From NCBI GenBank assembly GCA_963728985.1, contig CAVSME010000005.1, positions 434,001 to 498,000 of the forward strand: DNA of 64,000 nt. Reading direction: 5' to 3'. Positions 37,423-45,325 of this stretch are shown in pieces. The stretch's first letter is position 1; each line of letters opens with the position of its first letter. The position numbers and the translations under genes were made by a program. The notes under the pieces were generated by a model. That model was given only the letters and a program-made list of their open reading frames with translations. It was not told the DNA's origin and searched no databases. Source of the stretch: DASXAI01 sp963728985. GTDB taxonomy: Bacteria; Actinomycetota; Acidimicrobiia; Acidimicrobiales; Ilumatobacteraceae.

Positions 37423-38052
37423 GTGCTGACGCCGATCGAAGCCCGCGTGCTCGGCTGCCTGTTCGAGAAGCAGGCCACCACGCCCGACGCCTACCCCCTC
37501 ACGCTGAAGGCCCTCACCACCGCCTGCAACCAGACGTCGAGCCGTGACCCGGTGATGAGCGTGACCGAGCGTGAGGTGGAGACCACGGTGCTGGCGCTGA
37601 AGGCGCTCGGCTACGCCCGCGTCGTGCACCCTGGCTCCGGCGAGCGGGCCACCAAGTACCGCCACATCGCCGACGAGGTGCTCGGCATCGACGATGGCAT
37701 GCGGGCCGTGCTCGGCCTGCTGTTCCTGCGGGGGCCGCAGACGGCGGCGGAGCTGCGCACCCGGTCGGAGCGGCTGCACGCGTTCGCCACCACAGGCGAT
37801 GTCGAGGACGTCCTGCGGTCGATGGAACACCACGATCCGCCGTTGGTGCAACGCTACGAGCGCGTAGGCGGAGAGCGGGAGGGTCGCTGGGGGCAGCTGG
37901 TGGCCGAAGAGGCCGTGCCGTTGGAGATGCGGGCGGCGACGACCGGGGGCGCGCAGGCCAGCACCGCCCGCAGTGACCGACTCGCCGAGCTCGAGGCTCG
38001 CGTCGAGGCGCTCGAGGCGCGCCTCGCCGAGATCGAGTCGCTGCTCACGTAG
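37423..38052 (+). CDS. YceH-like protein (DUF480/UPF0502)
   Basis: A 209-residue protein of the DUF480/YceH family, made of two tandem winged-helix domains. Family marks: LTPIEARVLGCLFEKQATTPDAYPL at the N-terminus, ACNQTSSRDPVM, and in the second domain VLGLLFLRGPQTAAELRTRS. The C-terminal ~35 residues form a coiled coil (LAELEARVEALEARLAEIESL). A DNA-binding or regulatory role is expected from the fold but not established. GTG start; it follows the LysM gene by 16 bp and may be co-transcribed. Confidence 0.88.
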   Translation: MLTPIEARVLGCLFEKQATTPDAYPLTLKALTTACNQTSSRDPVMSVTEREVETTVLALKALGYARVVHPGSGERATKYRHIADEVLGIDDGMRAVLGLLFLRGPQTAAELRTRSERLHAFATTGDVEDVLRSMEHHDPPLVQRYERVGGEREGRWGQLVAEEAVPLEMRAATTGGAQASTARSDRLAELEARVEALEARLAEIESLLT

Positions 38053-38114
38053 CCCGCGTATCTGACGCCGCGGCGGGGCGCTCTATCGGGGGTCACCTGA
38101 CGAGGAGAGCGCAG

Positions 38115-38393
38115 ATGCCCCCACCCGGCGATGGCGACGCCGTCGAGATCATCGTGCAGCTCGCGCCGGAGGCCATCGATCCCACCACGTCAGCGGGAAT
38201 GGCCGTGCGCCGCACCGCCGCCGCTGCGGACGCCGACATCGAGGTGATGGACCCGGAGACCAGCGACGTCGAGCCGGCCTCGTGGGCGCGCGTCATCGTG
38301 CGGGCGTCGCGGGCCGAGCAGCTCGTGACGCGACTGGCGGCCAGCCCCGGCGTGGCCGCCGCCTACGTCAAGTCCAGCGGCCCCGCCGCCTGA
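38115..38393 (+). CDS. Small hypothetical protein
   Basis: A 92-residue acidic/alanine-rich protein with GAGGAGAG ending about 5 nt before its ATG. Predicted strands (VEIIVQLAP and ARVIVRASRAEQLVTRLAASPGVAAAYV) suggest a small alpha/beta fold of ferredoxin or peptidase-inhibitor-I9 appearance, but no family is recognised. Codon use matches the neighbours, and no overlapping alternative is better. Convergent with the acyltransferase operon across a repeat copy. Confidence 0.6.
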   Translation: MPPPGDGDAVEIIVQLAPEAIDPTTSAGMAVRRTAAAADADIEVMDPETSDVEPASWARVIVRASRAEQLVTRLAASPGVAAAYVKSSGPAA

Positions 38394-38411
38394 CCGACCA
38401 TTGGCGGCACA

Positions 38412-38490
38412 GCGGCGGCGCAGTGCGCCGCCGGGGCAGCCGGCCGCGGCATTGTCCGAGGGCAGCGAGTCGGCGCCGACGAGGCGCCGC
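38412..38490 (+). repeat. Intergenic repeat family, copy E
   Basis: GCGGCGGCGCAGTGCGCCGCC hairpin (the stem is preserved by paired changes relative to other copies), CCGCGGCATTGTCCGAG, GCAGCGAGTCGGCG and GGCGCCGACGAGGCGCC. It sits between convergent stops, 4 bp from the acyltransferase stop. The compensated stem suggests the hairpin itself is under selection. Confidence 0.8.
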
Positions 38491-38494
38491 GAAA

Positions 38495-39484
38495 TTACGG
38501 CCATGCGCGCTGTTGTCTCCGGCGCTGGCCGGCCTTGCCGCGCGCCCGCTGTTCGGTGAGGGCCCAGGCGCGGCGCCAGCCTCGGTAGGCGGGGCCGGTA
38601 AGTGACGGCGTCGTCCCCGCGGCGGCCCGCTGGCGGGCCGACCACCAGTCGGTGATGGCCTCGTCGCCGAGCACCGCCACCGCCTGCTCGATGCGCTCGC
38701 CGAAGCGCCGGGCGTCGTCACCCTCACCCGGCCGAAGCGGCGCGCCGAACGTCACCTTGGTGCGCCCCGGCTTCGGCCACTTGGCCCCGCGTCCCAGGAT
38801 CGCCCCGGTGCCGTCGAGGTGCACCGGCACGACGGGCACGCCACAGCGGATGGACAGGAACGCCGCACCGCCCCGGAACGGCTGCCCCCAACCATCGGGG
38901 GAGCGCCCGCCCTCGGGGAAGATCAGCAGCGACCACCCGTCGTCGATGAGCGACGACAGGAGATCGGCGGAGCGGCGGTTCACGCGCGTGCGGTCGATGG
39001 GGATGGCGCCCAGGGCGAGGGCCGAGACCGTGCCGGTGACCCGGGTGGTGAAGAAGTAGTCGGCGCCGGCGCCGACGACGAGGCGCGACCGCCACGGGCG
39101 GGGGATGGACGTGAGCATCAGCGGTGCGTCGACGTGACTGGAGTGGTTGGCGGCGAAGATCACCGGTGGTGCCTGCCAGCCGTCGTCGGCGATGGAGCGG
39201 AGGTCGGCGAGGCGGTCGAGGCCCACGACCTCCGGATCGGCCACCGCCTTCACGAGGCCCTTCAGCGGACCGGCCACGATGGCGGAGCGGGCCGCCCGCG
39301 CCACCGGGCGCCGCGCCCAGTCCGTCTCGAAGTCGGCGCCGGTGTGCTTCTTCTTCGCCGGCACCTCGACGCCGCGCGGCACCGTCGGCGCCCGCCACGG
39401 GAAGCCGCGGCGGGCCACCATCGTGCGGGCCCGGCCGCCGCCACCGCGCACCGCCTGCACGGCCCGGTCGACGCGCTCGCTCAC
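38495..39484 (-). CDS. PlsC-type acyltransferase, last gene of the acyl-reductase operon
   Basis: A 329-residue 1-acyl-sn-glycerol-3-phosphate acyltransferase-like protein. The HX4D motif is ANHSSHVD at ~residue 112, followed by VVGAGADYFFTT, the IDRTRVNRRSADLL block, LLIFPEGGRSPDGWGQ and VPVVPVHLDGTG. An extra ~60-residue basic N-terminal region (RGGGGRARTMVARR, VPAKKKHTGADFETDWARRP) precedes the fold. The GTG at 39484 overlaps the stop of the LarA-like gene (GTGA), so it is translationally coupled. It probably acylates a glycerol-based or alcohol substrate made by the upstream enzymes; the acceptor is unknown. Confidence 0.85.
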   Translation of the reverse strand: MSERVDRAVQAVRGGGGRARTMVARRGFPWRAPTVPRGVEVPAKKKHTGADFETDWARRPVARAARSAIVAGPLKGLVKAVADPEVVGLDRLADLRSIADDGWQAPPVIFAANHSSHVDAPLMLTSIPRPWRSRLVVGAGADYFFTTRVTGTVSALALGAIPIDRTRVNRRSADLLSSLIDDGWSLLIFPEGGRSPDGWGQPFRGGAAFLSIRCGVPVVPVHLDGTGAILGRGAKWPKPGRTKVTFGAPLRPGEGDDARRFGERIEQAVAVLGDEAITDWWSARQRAAAGTTPSLTGPAYRGWRRAWALTEQRARGKAGQRRRQQRAWP

Positions 39485-41067
39485 GTCACGTCCGTGAGCA
39501 CGAGGGGCGGGGTGTGGAGGTGCGTGATGGTGGGGCGCGGCCCCACGACGTCGGTGGCCATCTCCAGCGCGTCGTCGAGGGTGGACGCGGGCATGAAGCC
39601 GAGCCGCCGCACCGCCTTCGGGTCGCCGCCCACGATGACCACGCGGCCCAGGTGCTGCATGGCGTGCGCGCCCCAGTACCACATGTAGAAGGGGTGCACG
39701 CCGTGGTAGGCGTAGCTCGTGCGGTAGAGGTGGCGGTACCACTCGTCCTCGGCGAAGCCCTTCTCGAACCTCGACTCGATCTCCACCGGGTCGGTGGTCT
39801 CGGCCAGCACCTGCTCGAAGAAGTCGATGTAGCTCGGGTGGTGGACGGGGTGGAACTCCCACGGCGTGGGATGGGTCATGATCAGGACGCCGCCCTCGCG
39901 CACGAGCGGCTTCCCGCGGTAGAGGTTGAAGAAGTACCCGAGTCCGGTGCACATCACGAGGATCGGGTTCATGACCGAGTTGACGTTGTACGGGCAGATG
40001 AACGGGATGCCGAACGTGAGGATGTCGGTCTGACCCTCCACGCTCATGAGTTGCTGGCGGTAGACGTTCTGCGTGGTGACGCGGTGCACCGCCTCCACCT
40101 CGCCGCACTGGATGCTCGTCATCTGGTGGGGCGCCCGGATCGACTGGAAGATCTTGCGGGCCAGCCGCGGCGGCGTGCGCTTCAGCGAGCCGGACGTGGC
40201 GATGAACGAGGCGCGGTCACGGGCCGACCACTCCCACTCGCGCTTCGACAGGAAGTCGAAGGGCGACGGGAACGTGTCGGTGTTGAGCGTGCTCTCGATC
40301 TGGAAGATCTTCACACCGGCGTCGCGCAGCACCTTGCCCATGCGCCAGTTCGACGAGTGCAGCTCGGAGTGCTCCTGGTCCATGAAGCTCTTCGAATGCC
40401 GCATGGTGCGCACGTTGTGGTGGTGGCGCAGGCTCCGGTACGACGCCAGGCCGGTGGCCGTCGACTTCCAGCCGCCGTCCATGGCCACGAGGTTGATGTT
40501 CACGTAGACGAGGAGGTCCGACTCGGCGGCGCGGCGGCTGATCTCCACCTCCTCGCCGTGCGGCGTGGTGCCGAGGTAGGCCATGGCGTCGGGGTCCTCG
40601 GCGTCGTGGTTGTAGAGCAACCCGCGCGGCGCGAAGGCGTCGTAGACGCGGTCGCCGACGGCGTGGCGCAGCTCGGCCTCGGTCATGCGCCGGTGCAGTG
40701 CGAGTGCGGCGATGAGGTGCACGTCGTCCACGCCGGCGTCCGCCGCCAGGTCCAGCACCGCCTCGATGACCCGCTGGCGCACGTCGGGCCGCTGCATCGG
40801 CGGCAGCGGCAGGGAGATGTCGTCGAAGGCGATCGTCAGCTTCATGCCCGGGTACAGCAGCGCCGGCAACGGGTCGCTGTCGATCGGGTGCAGCAGCGCG
40901 TGGCGGATGGCGGCGTCGATGTCCTTGATGGCGGCCAGCGGCTCGGGCGGGTAGATCACTCGCGAGCGCCCGGCCGGCAGCTTCTCCAGGCGGAAGCCCT
41001 CGCCGTGCCAGAACAGCGTGGGCGGCGTGGAGCGGTCGACGTCGAGGACGAACCCGGGACGAGGCAT
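39481..41067 (-). CDS. LarA-like (lactate-racemase N-domain) protein
   Basis: A 528-residue protein of the LarA/DUF2088 family. The block IAFDDISLPLPPMQRPDVRQ corresponds to LarA DxTRPxP, and HLIAALALHRRMTEAELR to the Thr/His motif (ATGxHRxxT). YNHDAEDPDAMAYLG and VYVNINLVAMDGGWKS also fit. LarA racemases use a nickel-pincer cofactor made by LarB, LarC and LarE; none of these genes is in the window. The protein is ~100 residues longer than LarA, with an extended C-terminal half containing HPTPWEFHPVHHPSY. Context in a lipid-type operon suggests epimerisation or dehydration of a 2-hydroxyacid or polyol, but this is inference. It overlaps the dehydrogenase stop by one base. Confidence 0.78.
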   Translation of the reverse strand: MPRPGFVLDVDRSTPPTLFWHGEGFRLEKLPAGRSRVIYPPEPLAAIKDIDAAIRHALLHPIDSDPLPALLYPGMKLTIAFDDISLPLPPMQRPDVRQRVIEAVLDLAADAGVDDVHLIAALALHRRMTEAELRHAVGDRVYDAFAPRGLLYNHDAEDPDAMAYLGTTPHGEEVEISRRAAESDLLVYVNINLVAMDGGWKSTATGLASYRSLRHHHNVRTMRHSKSFMDQEHSELHSSNWRMGKVLRDAGVKIFQIESTLNTDTFPSPFDFLSKREWEWSARDRASFIATSGSLKRTPPRLARKIFQSIRAPHQMTSIQCGEVEAVHRVTTQNVYRQQLMSVEGQTDILTFGIPFICPYNVNSVMNPILVMCTGLGYFFNLYRGKPLVREGGVLIMTHPTPWEFHPVHHPSYIDFFEQVLAETTDPVEIESRFEKGFAEDEWYRHLYRTSYAYHGVHPFYMWYWGAHAMQHLGRVVIVGGDPKAVRRLGFMPASTLDDALEMATDVVGPRPTITHLHTPPLVLTDVT

Positions 41068-42251
41068 CAGCGATTCCGTTCTCTCTCGGCGCGCATGTCG
41101 AAGGCGACCTTCACGGCGCCGCGGCGGCCGGCGTTGGCGGCGTGCTCGACGGCGGCTCGATAGTCGGTGAGCGGATAGGTGGCCGACACCAACCGCCCGA
41201 GTCCAGCATCTCGCACGAGTGCGAAGGCGAGGTCGAACGTGCGCGTGCGGTGACCGTCGGCCAATGTCTCTGTCCCGTACGCGTAGGCGCCGGCCAGCTC
41301 GGTCTCCCGGTGCCACAGCGTGGTGAGGTTGAGCTTCACGACGGCGGGCATGCCTACCAGCGTCACCCGGCCCCGCGGCTTCACCACGGCCAGGCTCTGC
41401 TGGATCGAGGTGTCCGAGCCCACGCAGTCGAGCACGCCGTCCGCCCCACCGGTGAGCTGCGGGCCGTACGCCATCGAACCGGTGAGGCGGCGCACGAGGC
41501 GGGGCATCTCGTCGGGCTCGCACACGGTGTCGGCGCCGAGGTCGGCGGCCAGGCGGCGCTGCTCGGGATGCTTGGCGGCGGCCACGATGGTGCCGGCGCC
41601 GGTGAAGTGCCGCAGCGCCGCCACGCTGAGGAGACCGAGCGTGCCGGCGCCGAGCACGACGACGATGTCACCCTCATGCACCCCGGCGCGCAGCGCGGCG
41701 TGGACAGCGCACGCCGCCGGCTCCACCATCACCGCGGCGTCGTCGTCGAGATCCTCGGGCACGGGGTGCAGTTGGCTCTCGTGGGCCACCATGAACGTGC
41801 TCCACCCGCCGCCGGTGTCGGCGCAGAAGCCGCTCTGCAGGCCGGGTTCGATGTGCCCGAAGGCGAGGCGCTCGCAGTTGCCGAGGTCACCGCGCGCGCA
41901 CGCCGGGCACGGCGGGTCGATGCCGCGGGCGACGCATCCGAGCACGGGTTCCAGCACGACCCGGCGATCGTCGTCGGTGTCGGCCACCACCTCGTGACCG
42001 GGCACGAACGGGAACGACACGATGGGCTCGAAGTAGCGGCTCGACAGGCCGTCGATGGTGGCGAGGTCGCTGCCGCAGATGCCGGCCAGCCGGGGGCGGA
42101 TGCGCACCCAGCCCGGACCGGGCGGCGCGACCGGGTCGACGTCGGCCAGGCGCAGCGGGCCGTGACGGGCCCCGCCGCCGGGCGAGATCGAGCCGGCGAC
42201 GTGGGCGGCGACGTACTTCAGCGGCTTGCGCTCGTAGCGGAGGGCTTTCAC
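41067..42251 (-). CDS. Zinc-dependent alcohol dehydrogenase
   Basis: A 394-residue medium-chain dehydrogenase. The catalytic zinc ligands lie in GICGSDLATI and FVPGHEVV, and a structural zinc site is in PPCPACARGDLGNCERL. NAD(P) binds at VVVLGAGTLGLLSVAAL (~residue 190). It resembles threonine/sorbitol dehydrogenase-like enzymes. In this operon it could reduce a fatty aldehyde or oxidise an alcohol made by the upstream acyl reductase. GTG start overlapping the upstream stop (GTGA at 42248-42251), and its stop overlaps the LarA-like ATG (TGATG), so all four operon genes are coupled. Confidence 0.86.
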   Translation of the reverse strand: MKALRYERKPLKYVAAHVAGSISPGGGARHGPLRLADVDPVAPPGPGWVRIRPRLAGICGSDLATIDGLSSRYFEPIVSFPFVPGHEVVADTDDDRRVVLEPVLGCVARGIDPPCPACARGDLGNCERLAFGHIEPGLQSGFCADTGGGWSTFMVAHESQLHPVPEDLDDDAAVMVEPAACAVHAALRAGVHEGDIVVVLGAGTLGLLSVAALRHFTGAGTIVAAAKHPEQRRLAADLGADTVCEPDEMPRLVRRLTGSMAYGPQLTGGADGVLDCVGSDTSIQQSLAVVKPRGRVTLVGMPAVVKLNLTTLWHRETELAGAYAYGTETLADGHRTRTFDLAFALVRDAGLGRLVSATYPLTDYRAAVEHAANAGRRGAVKVAFDMRAERERNR

Positions 42252-44602
42252 CGCCGCCCACCGGTCCCGCTCACGCGCTCGCGCCAGATCGGCCCGATGG
42301 GCAACAGCGGCCGCGGCCCGCCCGCCGCCTTGTCCCAGTGCTCCACCAGCCACCCCCGCTTCCGGGCCAGCGCCGCCAACCGGGTCTCGGGGTTCACGGC
42401 GACGGGGAAGCCAACGGCCTCCAGCATCGGAAGGTCCGACGAGGAATCGGCGTAGGCGATGCTCTCGGCCAGTTCGAGACGTTCGGCCTCGCAGTAGTCG
42501 GCCAGCAGTTGCGCGCGCGTCTCGCCGGTCGGGGGCACGTCCGTGAGCTCGCCGGTATACGTGCCGTCGGGCTTCACCGCCATCTCGGCGGCGATGATCT
42601 CGTCGAACAGCGGGCGCAGCGGGGCCACGACGAAGCCGAGGGCGCCGGTGATGAGCACCGTGCGGTGGCCGAGCGCCTTGTGCTCGCGCACGCGGCGGAT
42701 GCCGGCCGGGAAGCTCTTGGTGAGGATGAGGGCGCTGAAGAGCTCGGCGGCGTCGGCGTCGATCTGATCGATCGGCGCGCCGTCGTAGCGGCGGTAGAAG
42801 TAACGCAGGAAGTCGCCGCGGTCGCGCCGGTCCAGGGCCAGCAGCGACGGCGCTTCCTTGAGCGTGCGCCCGATGAACCGGAGCCGGTCGTCGACCGGCA
42901 GCCGCCGCGTCGCCAACCACGAATAGCTCTCGACCACGTTCGAGGCGATGAGCGTGTTCTCGAGGTCGAACGCCGCCATGTGCCGTTGCGGTGACAGCAC
43001 CTGGCCCCGCAGGCGCGTGGCGCGCGACTCCGTGCGGCTCTTGCCCGGGGTGGTCTTCACGCGGGCGTGCTCCACGACGGACGGCAGGTGCGTGTTGCGG
43101 ATGTAGTCGATCCAGTCGATGACCCGCGGGTCGAGGGCGAAGCGCTCGCGGTCGTCGCCGTCGAGGCGGGCGTCGATGGCCATGAGGTTGTCGACCCGGT
43201 AGATCGCCTCGCACTCGGCATAGGCGCCGTAGAGCTCCACGTACGACAGCGCCCGCTCCACCTCGTTGCGGCGCTCCTCCAACCGGGCCGACAGCGCCGC
43301 CTGCTTCCCCCGCAGCGGCAGCGCCTGGAGGGCCCGCTCACCCCGCTCGATGAACGACTTCGCCTGGTTGAGCTGGCGCTGCACGCGGCCGCGCCCGGGG
43401 AAGCTCCACTCCGGCACCTCGATGGGCTGGCCGGCGGCGTCGTACAGCGGGTGCTCGGTGAACCAGCCCTGCACGGTGTCCACCAGCGTGCGGTACTTGA
43501 GCGGGTTGACCGAACCGGACGCCACCTGAGTGATGCGGGGCGCCTCCTCGGGACCGAGGGCGGCGACGGCCACCACCGCGCCGACCACGAGATCGACCGG
43601 GATCACGTCGACCGTGCCCTCGGGGACGCCGGGGAACTCCTTCAGGAGGCCGCGGGCGTAGGAGATGATGACGGGCTCGGCCATGCGGAAGCCGCGGATC
43701 CAGCCGGGCCGGGGCTCGGCGAGCGCCGACTCGATGATCGACGGGCGCACGATCGACACCGGCACGGCGCCCCGGTTCTCCATGAGCGCCTGCTCGCCGA
43801 GTGCCTTCGTGTAGGCGTAGGCGTCGGGCCAGCCGAGGCTCACCGCCCGGGCCCGCCCGGCATCCACCATGCGGTCGGCCACCCAGCGCTGGCGCAGTTG
43901 CTCGGTCTTGGCGGCCAGCGCCGGTGTGCCGGCGGCGCCGAGCTCGCGGTGGGCGCCCTTGCGGAAGGTGGCCAGCATCGCCGGCGTGCGGCTCTGGTCC
44001 TCGGCGTCGGTGCGGGTCCGCCGGGCGGCGGCGACCTCGCCCCGCCAGCTGACGCCGAGATCGAACGGGCCCTCCGACACGAGCGCCTCCGGTGCCGCGC
44101 CCCGGCGGTTGCCGGCGACGTAGCACGTCGACACCGACACGAGGTGGGGGTGGACGCCGAGGTCGTTGAGGGTGGCGACGATGCGGGATGGCCCGAGGAG
44201 GTTGACCTCGACGGCGGCGTCGAGGGGCGAGTCGAAGGCGACGGTGGCGGCCGAGTGGACGACGACGTCGCAGGAGGCCAGCACGGCGCGGTCGGCGTCG
44301 CCGAGACCGAGGCCGTCTGTGCCCACGTCGCCGGTGACGACCTGGACCCGGCGGGCCACGAGCTCCTCGAGCGCCTTGGCCCCGCCCACCTCGGCCCGCA
44401 GCCGGTCGAAGGCGTCGTTGCGGAAGATCTCGCGCTGCACCCGCTGCGCGGCGGTGGAGCGGCGCCCGGCCCGCACCAGGAGGACCAGCTCGCAGCCGGG
44501 CACCGACCGCATCAGGCGCTCGACGATGGCAGTGCCCAGGAAGCCGGTGGCGCCGGTGACGGCGATGCGCGTGCCGGCCAGGGCGTCGGCGATCACGCCC
44601 AT
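42248..44602 (-). CDS. Fatty acyl-CoA reductase-like SDR fused to HAD-IB domain
   Basis: A 784-residue fusion heading the operon. Residues ~10-400 are an extended SDR of the fatty-acyl reductase (male-sterility) type: NAD(P) loop VTGATGFLGTAIVERLM, CDVVVHSAATVAFD, and the active-site Tyr/Lys in YAYTKALGEQALM. Such enzymes reduce acyl thioesters to aldehydes or alcohols. Residues ~400-530 form a helical linker. Residues ~560-770 are a HAD-IB domain with motif I FDLENTLI, motif II VLITGALGF and motif IV YADSSSDLPMLEAVG. Motif I has Glu in place of the second Asp of DxDxT, which may impair phosphatase action. The start is only 18 bp from the divergent TetR gene, with a palindrome between. Confidence 0.84.
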   Translation of the reverse strand: MGVIADALAGTRIAVTGATGFLGTAIVERLMRSVPGCELVLLVRAGRRSTAAQRVQREIFRNDAFDRLRAEVGGAKALEELVARRVQVVTGDVGTDGLGLGDADRAVLASCDVVVHSAATVAFDSPLDAAVEVNLLGPSRIVATLNDLGVHPHLVSVSTCYVAGNRRGAAPEALVSEGPFDLGVSWRGEVAAARRTRTDAEDQSRTPAMLATFRKGAHRELGAAGTPALAAKTEQLRQRWVADRMVDAGRARAVSLGWPDAYAYTKALGEQALMENRGAVPVSIVRPSIIESALAEPRPGWIRGFRMAEPVIISYARGLLKEFPGVPEGTVDVIPVDLVVGAVVAVAALGPEEAPRITQVASGSVNPLKYRTLVDTVQGWFTEHPLYDAAGQPIEVPEWSFPGRGRVQRQLNQAKSFIERGERALQALPLRGKQAALSARLEERRNEVERALSYVELYGAYAECEAIYRVDNLMAIDARLDGDDRERFALDPRVIDWIDYIRNTHLPSVVEHARVKTTPGKSRTESRATRLRGQVLSPQRHMAAFDLENTLIASNVVESYSWLATRRLPVDDRLRFIGRTLKEAPSLLALDRRDRGDFLRYFYRRYDGAPIDQIDADAAELFSALILTKSFPAGIRRVREHKALGHRTVLITGALGFVVAPLRPLFDEIIAAEMAVKPDGTYTGELTDVPPTGETRAQLLADYCEAERLELAESIAYADSSSDLPMLEAVGFPVAVNPETRLAALARKRGWLVEHWDKAAGGPRPLLPIGPIWRERVSGTGGRR

Positions 44603-44606
44603 CTGT

Positions 44607-44620
44607 TTACCATGTGGTAA
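44607..44620. promoter_or_regulatory. TetR operator palindrome overlapping a -10 element
   Basis: TTACCA-TG-TGGTAA, a perfect 6-bp inverted repeat, fills 14 of the 18 bp between the divergent ATG (44602) and GTG (44621). The hexamer TACCAT (44608-44613), 7 nt before the GTG, is the likely -10 of a leaderless tetR transcript, so repressor binding would directly block it. Confidence 0.7.
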
Positions 44621-45223
44621 GTGGACGCCCGCGCACCGGCCCCCCGCACCAGCGACCGCATCCTCGATGCCGCACTCACCCAGTTCGGCCGGCGGGGGTA
44701 CGAGGCCACGTCGCTCGACGCCCTCGCCGCCGAGCTCGGCCTCACCAAGCAGGCCATCTTGTACTGGTTCCCGTCGAAGGAGGCCCTGCTCGACGCCGTC
44801 GTCGTGCGCAGCGCCGACGACCTGCGGGTGGCCCTCGAAGGCGCCCTGGCCGGGACGGCGCCGGGGTTCGGGCGGGTGGAGACGGTGATGGCCACCGTGT
44901 TCCGGTTCGCGGTGCGCCGGCCCGCCCTGCTGGGGCTGGTGCGGGAGGCCAACCGCCTGGGGCCCGAGGTGGCGGCCCGGATGGAGGCGGGCGTGTCACC
45001 GCTGGTGCACCGGGCCATCGACTTCCTGGCCGACGAGATGGACGCCGGCACGATCCGCCGGGCTGATCCCCGCCTGCTCCTGCTGTTCATGTACGCCACC
45101 GTGGTCGGCGTGGCCACGGAGGTCGAGGTGCAGCGGGCGGTCGGGCTGGTGTCGTCACCCGGAGCGCTGCGCCAGCTCCGCCGCGAGCTGTTCGCCTTCG
45201 TCCGCGCCGCCGTCACCGCCTGA
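44621..45223 (+). CDS. TetR-family transcriptional regulator
   Basis: A 200-residue TetR regulator. The N-terminal HTH (ILDAALTQFGRRGYEATSLD, LAAELGLTKQAILYWFPSKEALLDAVV) is canonical; the C-terminal ligand domain is variable and helical, with VREANRLGPEVAARMEAG. GTG start directly next to the palindrome. It is expected to repress itself and the divergent acyl-reductase operon; the ligand may be an acyl-CoA or fatty alcohol by analogy with other lipid-linked TetR proteins. Confidence 0.9.
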   Translation: MDARAPAPRTSDRILDAALTQFGRRGYEATSLDALAAELGLTKQAILYWFPSKEALLDAVVVRSADDLRVALEGALAGTAPGFGRVETVMATVFRFAVRRPALLGLVREANRLGPEVAARMEAGVSPLVHRAIDFLADEMDAGTIRRADPRLLLLFMYATVVGVATEVEVQRAVGLVSSPGALRQLRRELFAFVRAAVTA

Positions 45224-45247
45224 CCGCCCGGGGGGCGCAGTGTCTCC

Positions 45248-45312
45248 TCACGCGCAGCCTGAACACTTGGTACCGCGTAGGCGGTATCACGCGCACAGCC
45301 TGAGCACTTTTT
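45248..45312. repeat. Direct repeats flanking a palindrome after tetR
   Basis: TCACGCGCAGCCTGAACACTT (45248-45268) recurs as TCACGCGCACAGCCTGAGCA (45287 onward, followed by CTTTTT). Between them TACCGC-GTAG-GCGGTA (45271-45286) is a perfect 6-bp inverted repeat. It lies between the convergent tetR and Ddl-like stops. It could be a terminator region or a protein-binding site; I recognise no known element. Confidence 0.55.
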
Positions 45313-45325
45313 CCCGCGGCGGCCC

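Noticed and set aside
43067..44620. A 517-codon plus-strand frame opposite the acyl reductase
   Set aside because: Low-complexity Gly/Val/His/Arg-rich shadow with no motif; the minus-strand gene has clear SDR and HAD domains.
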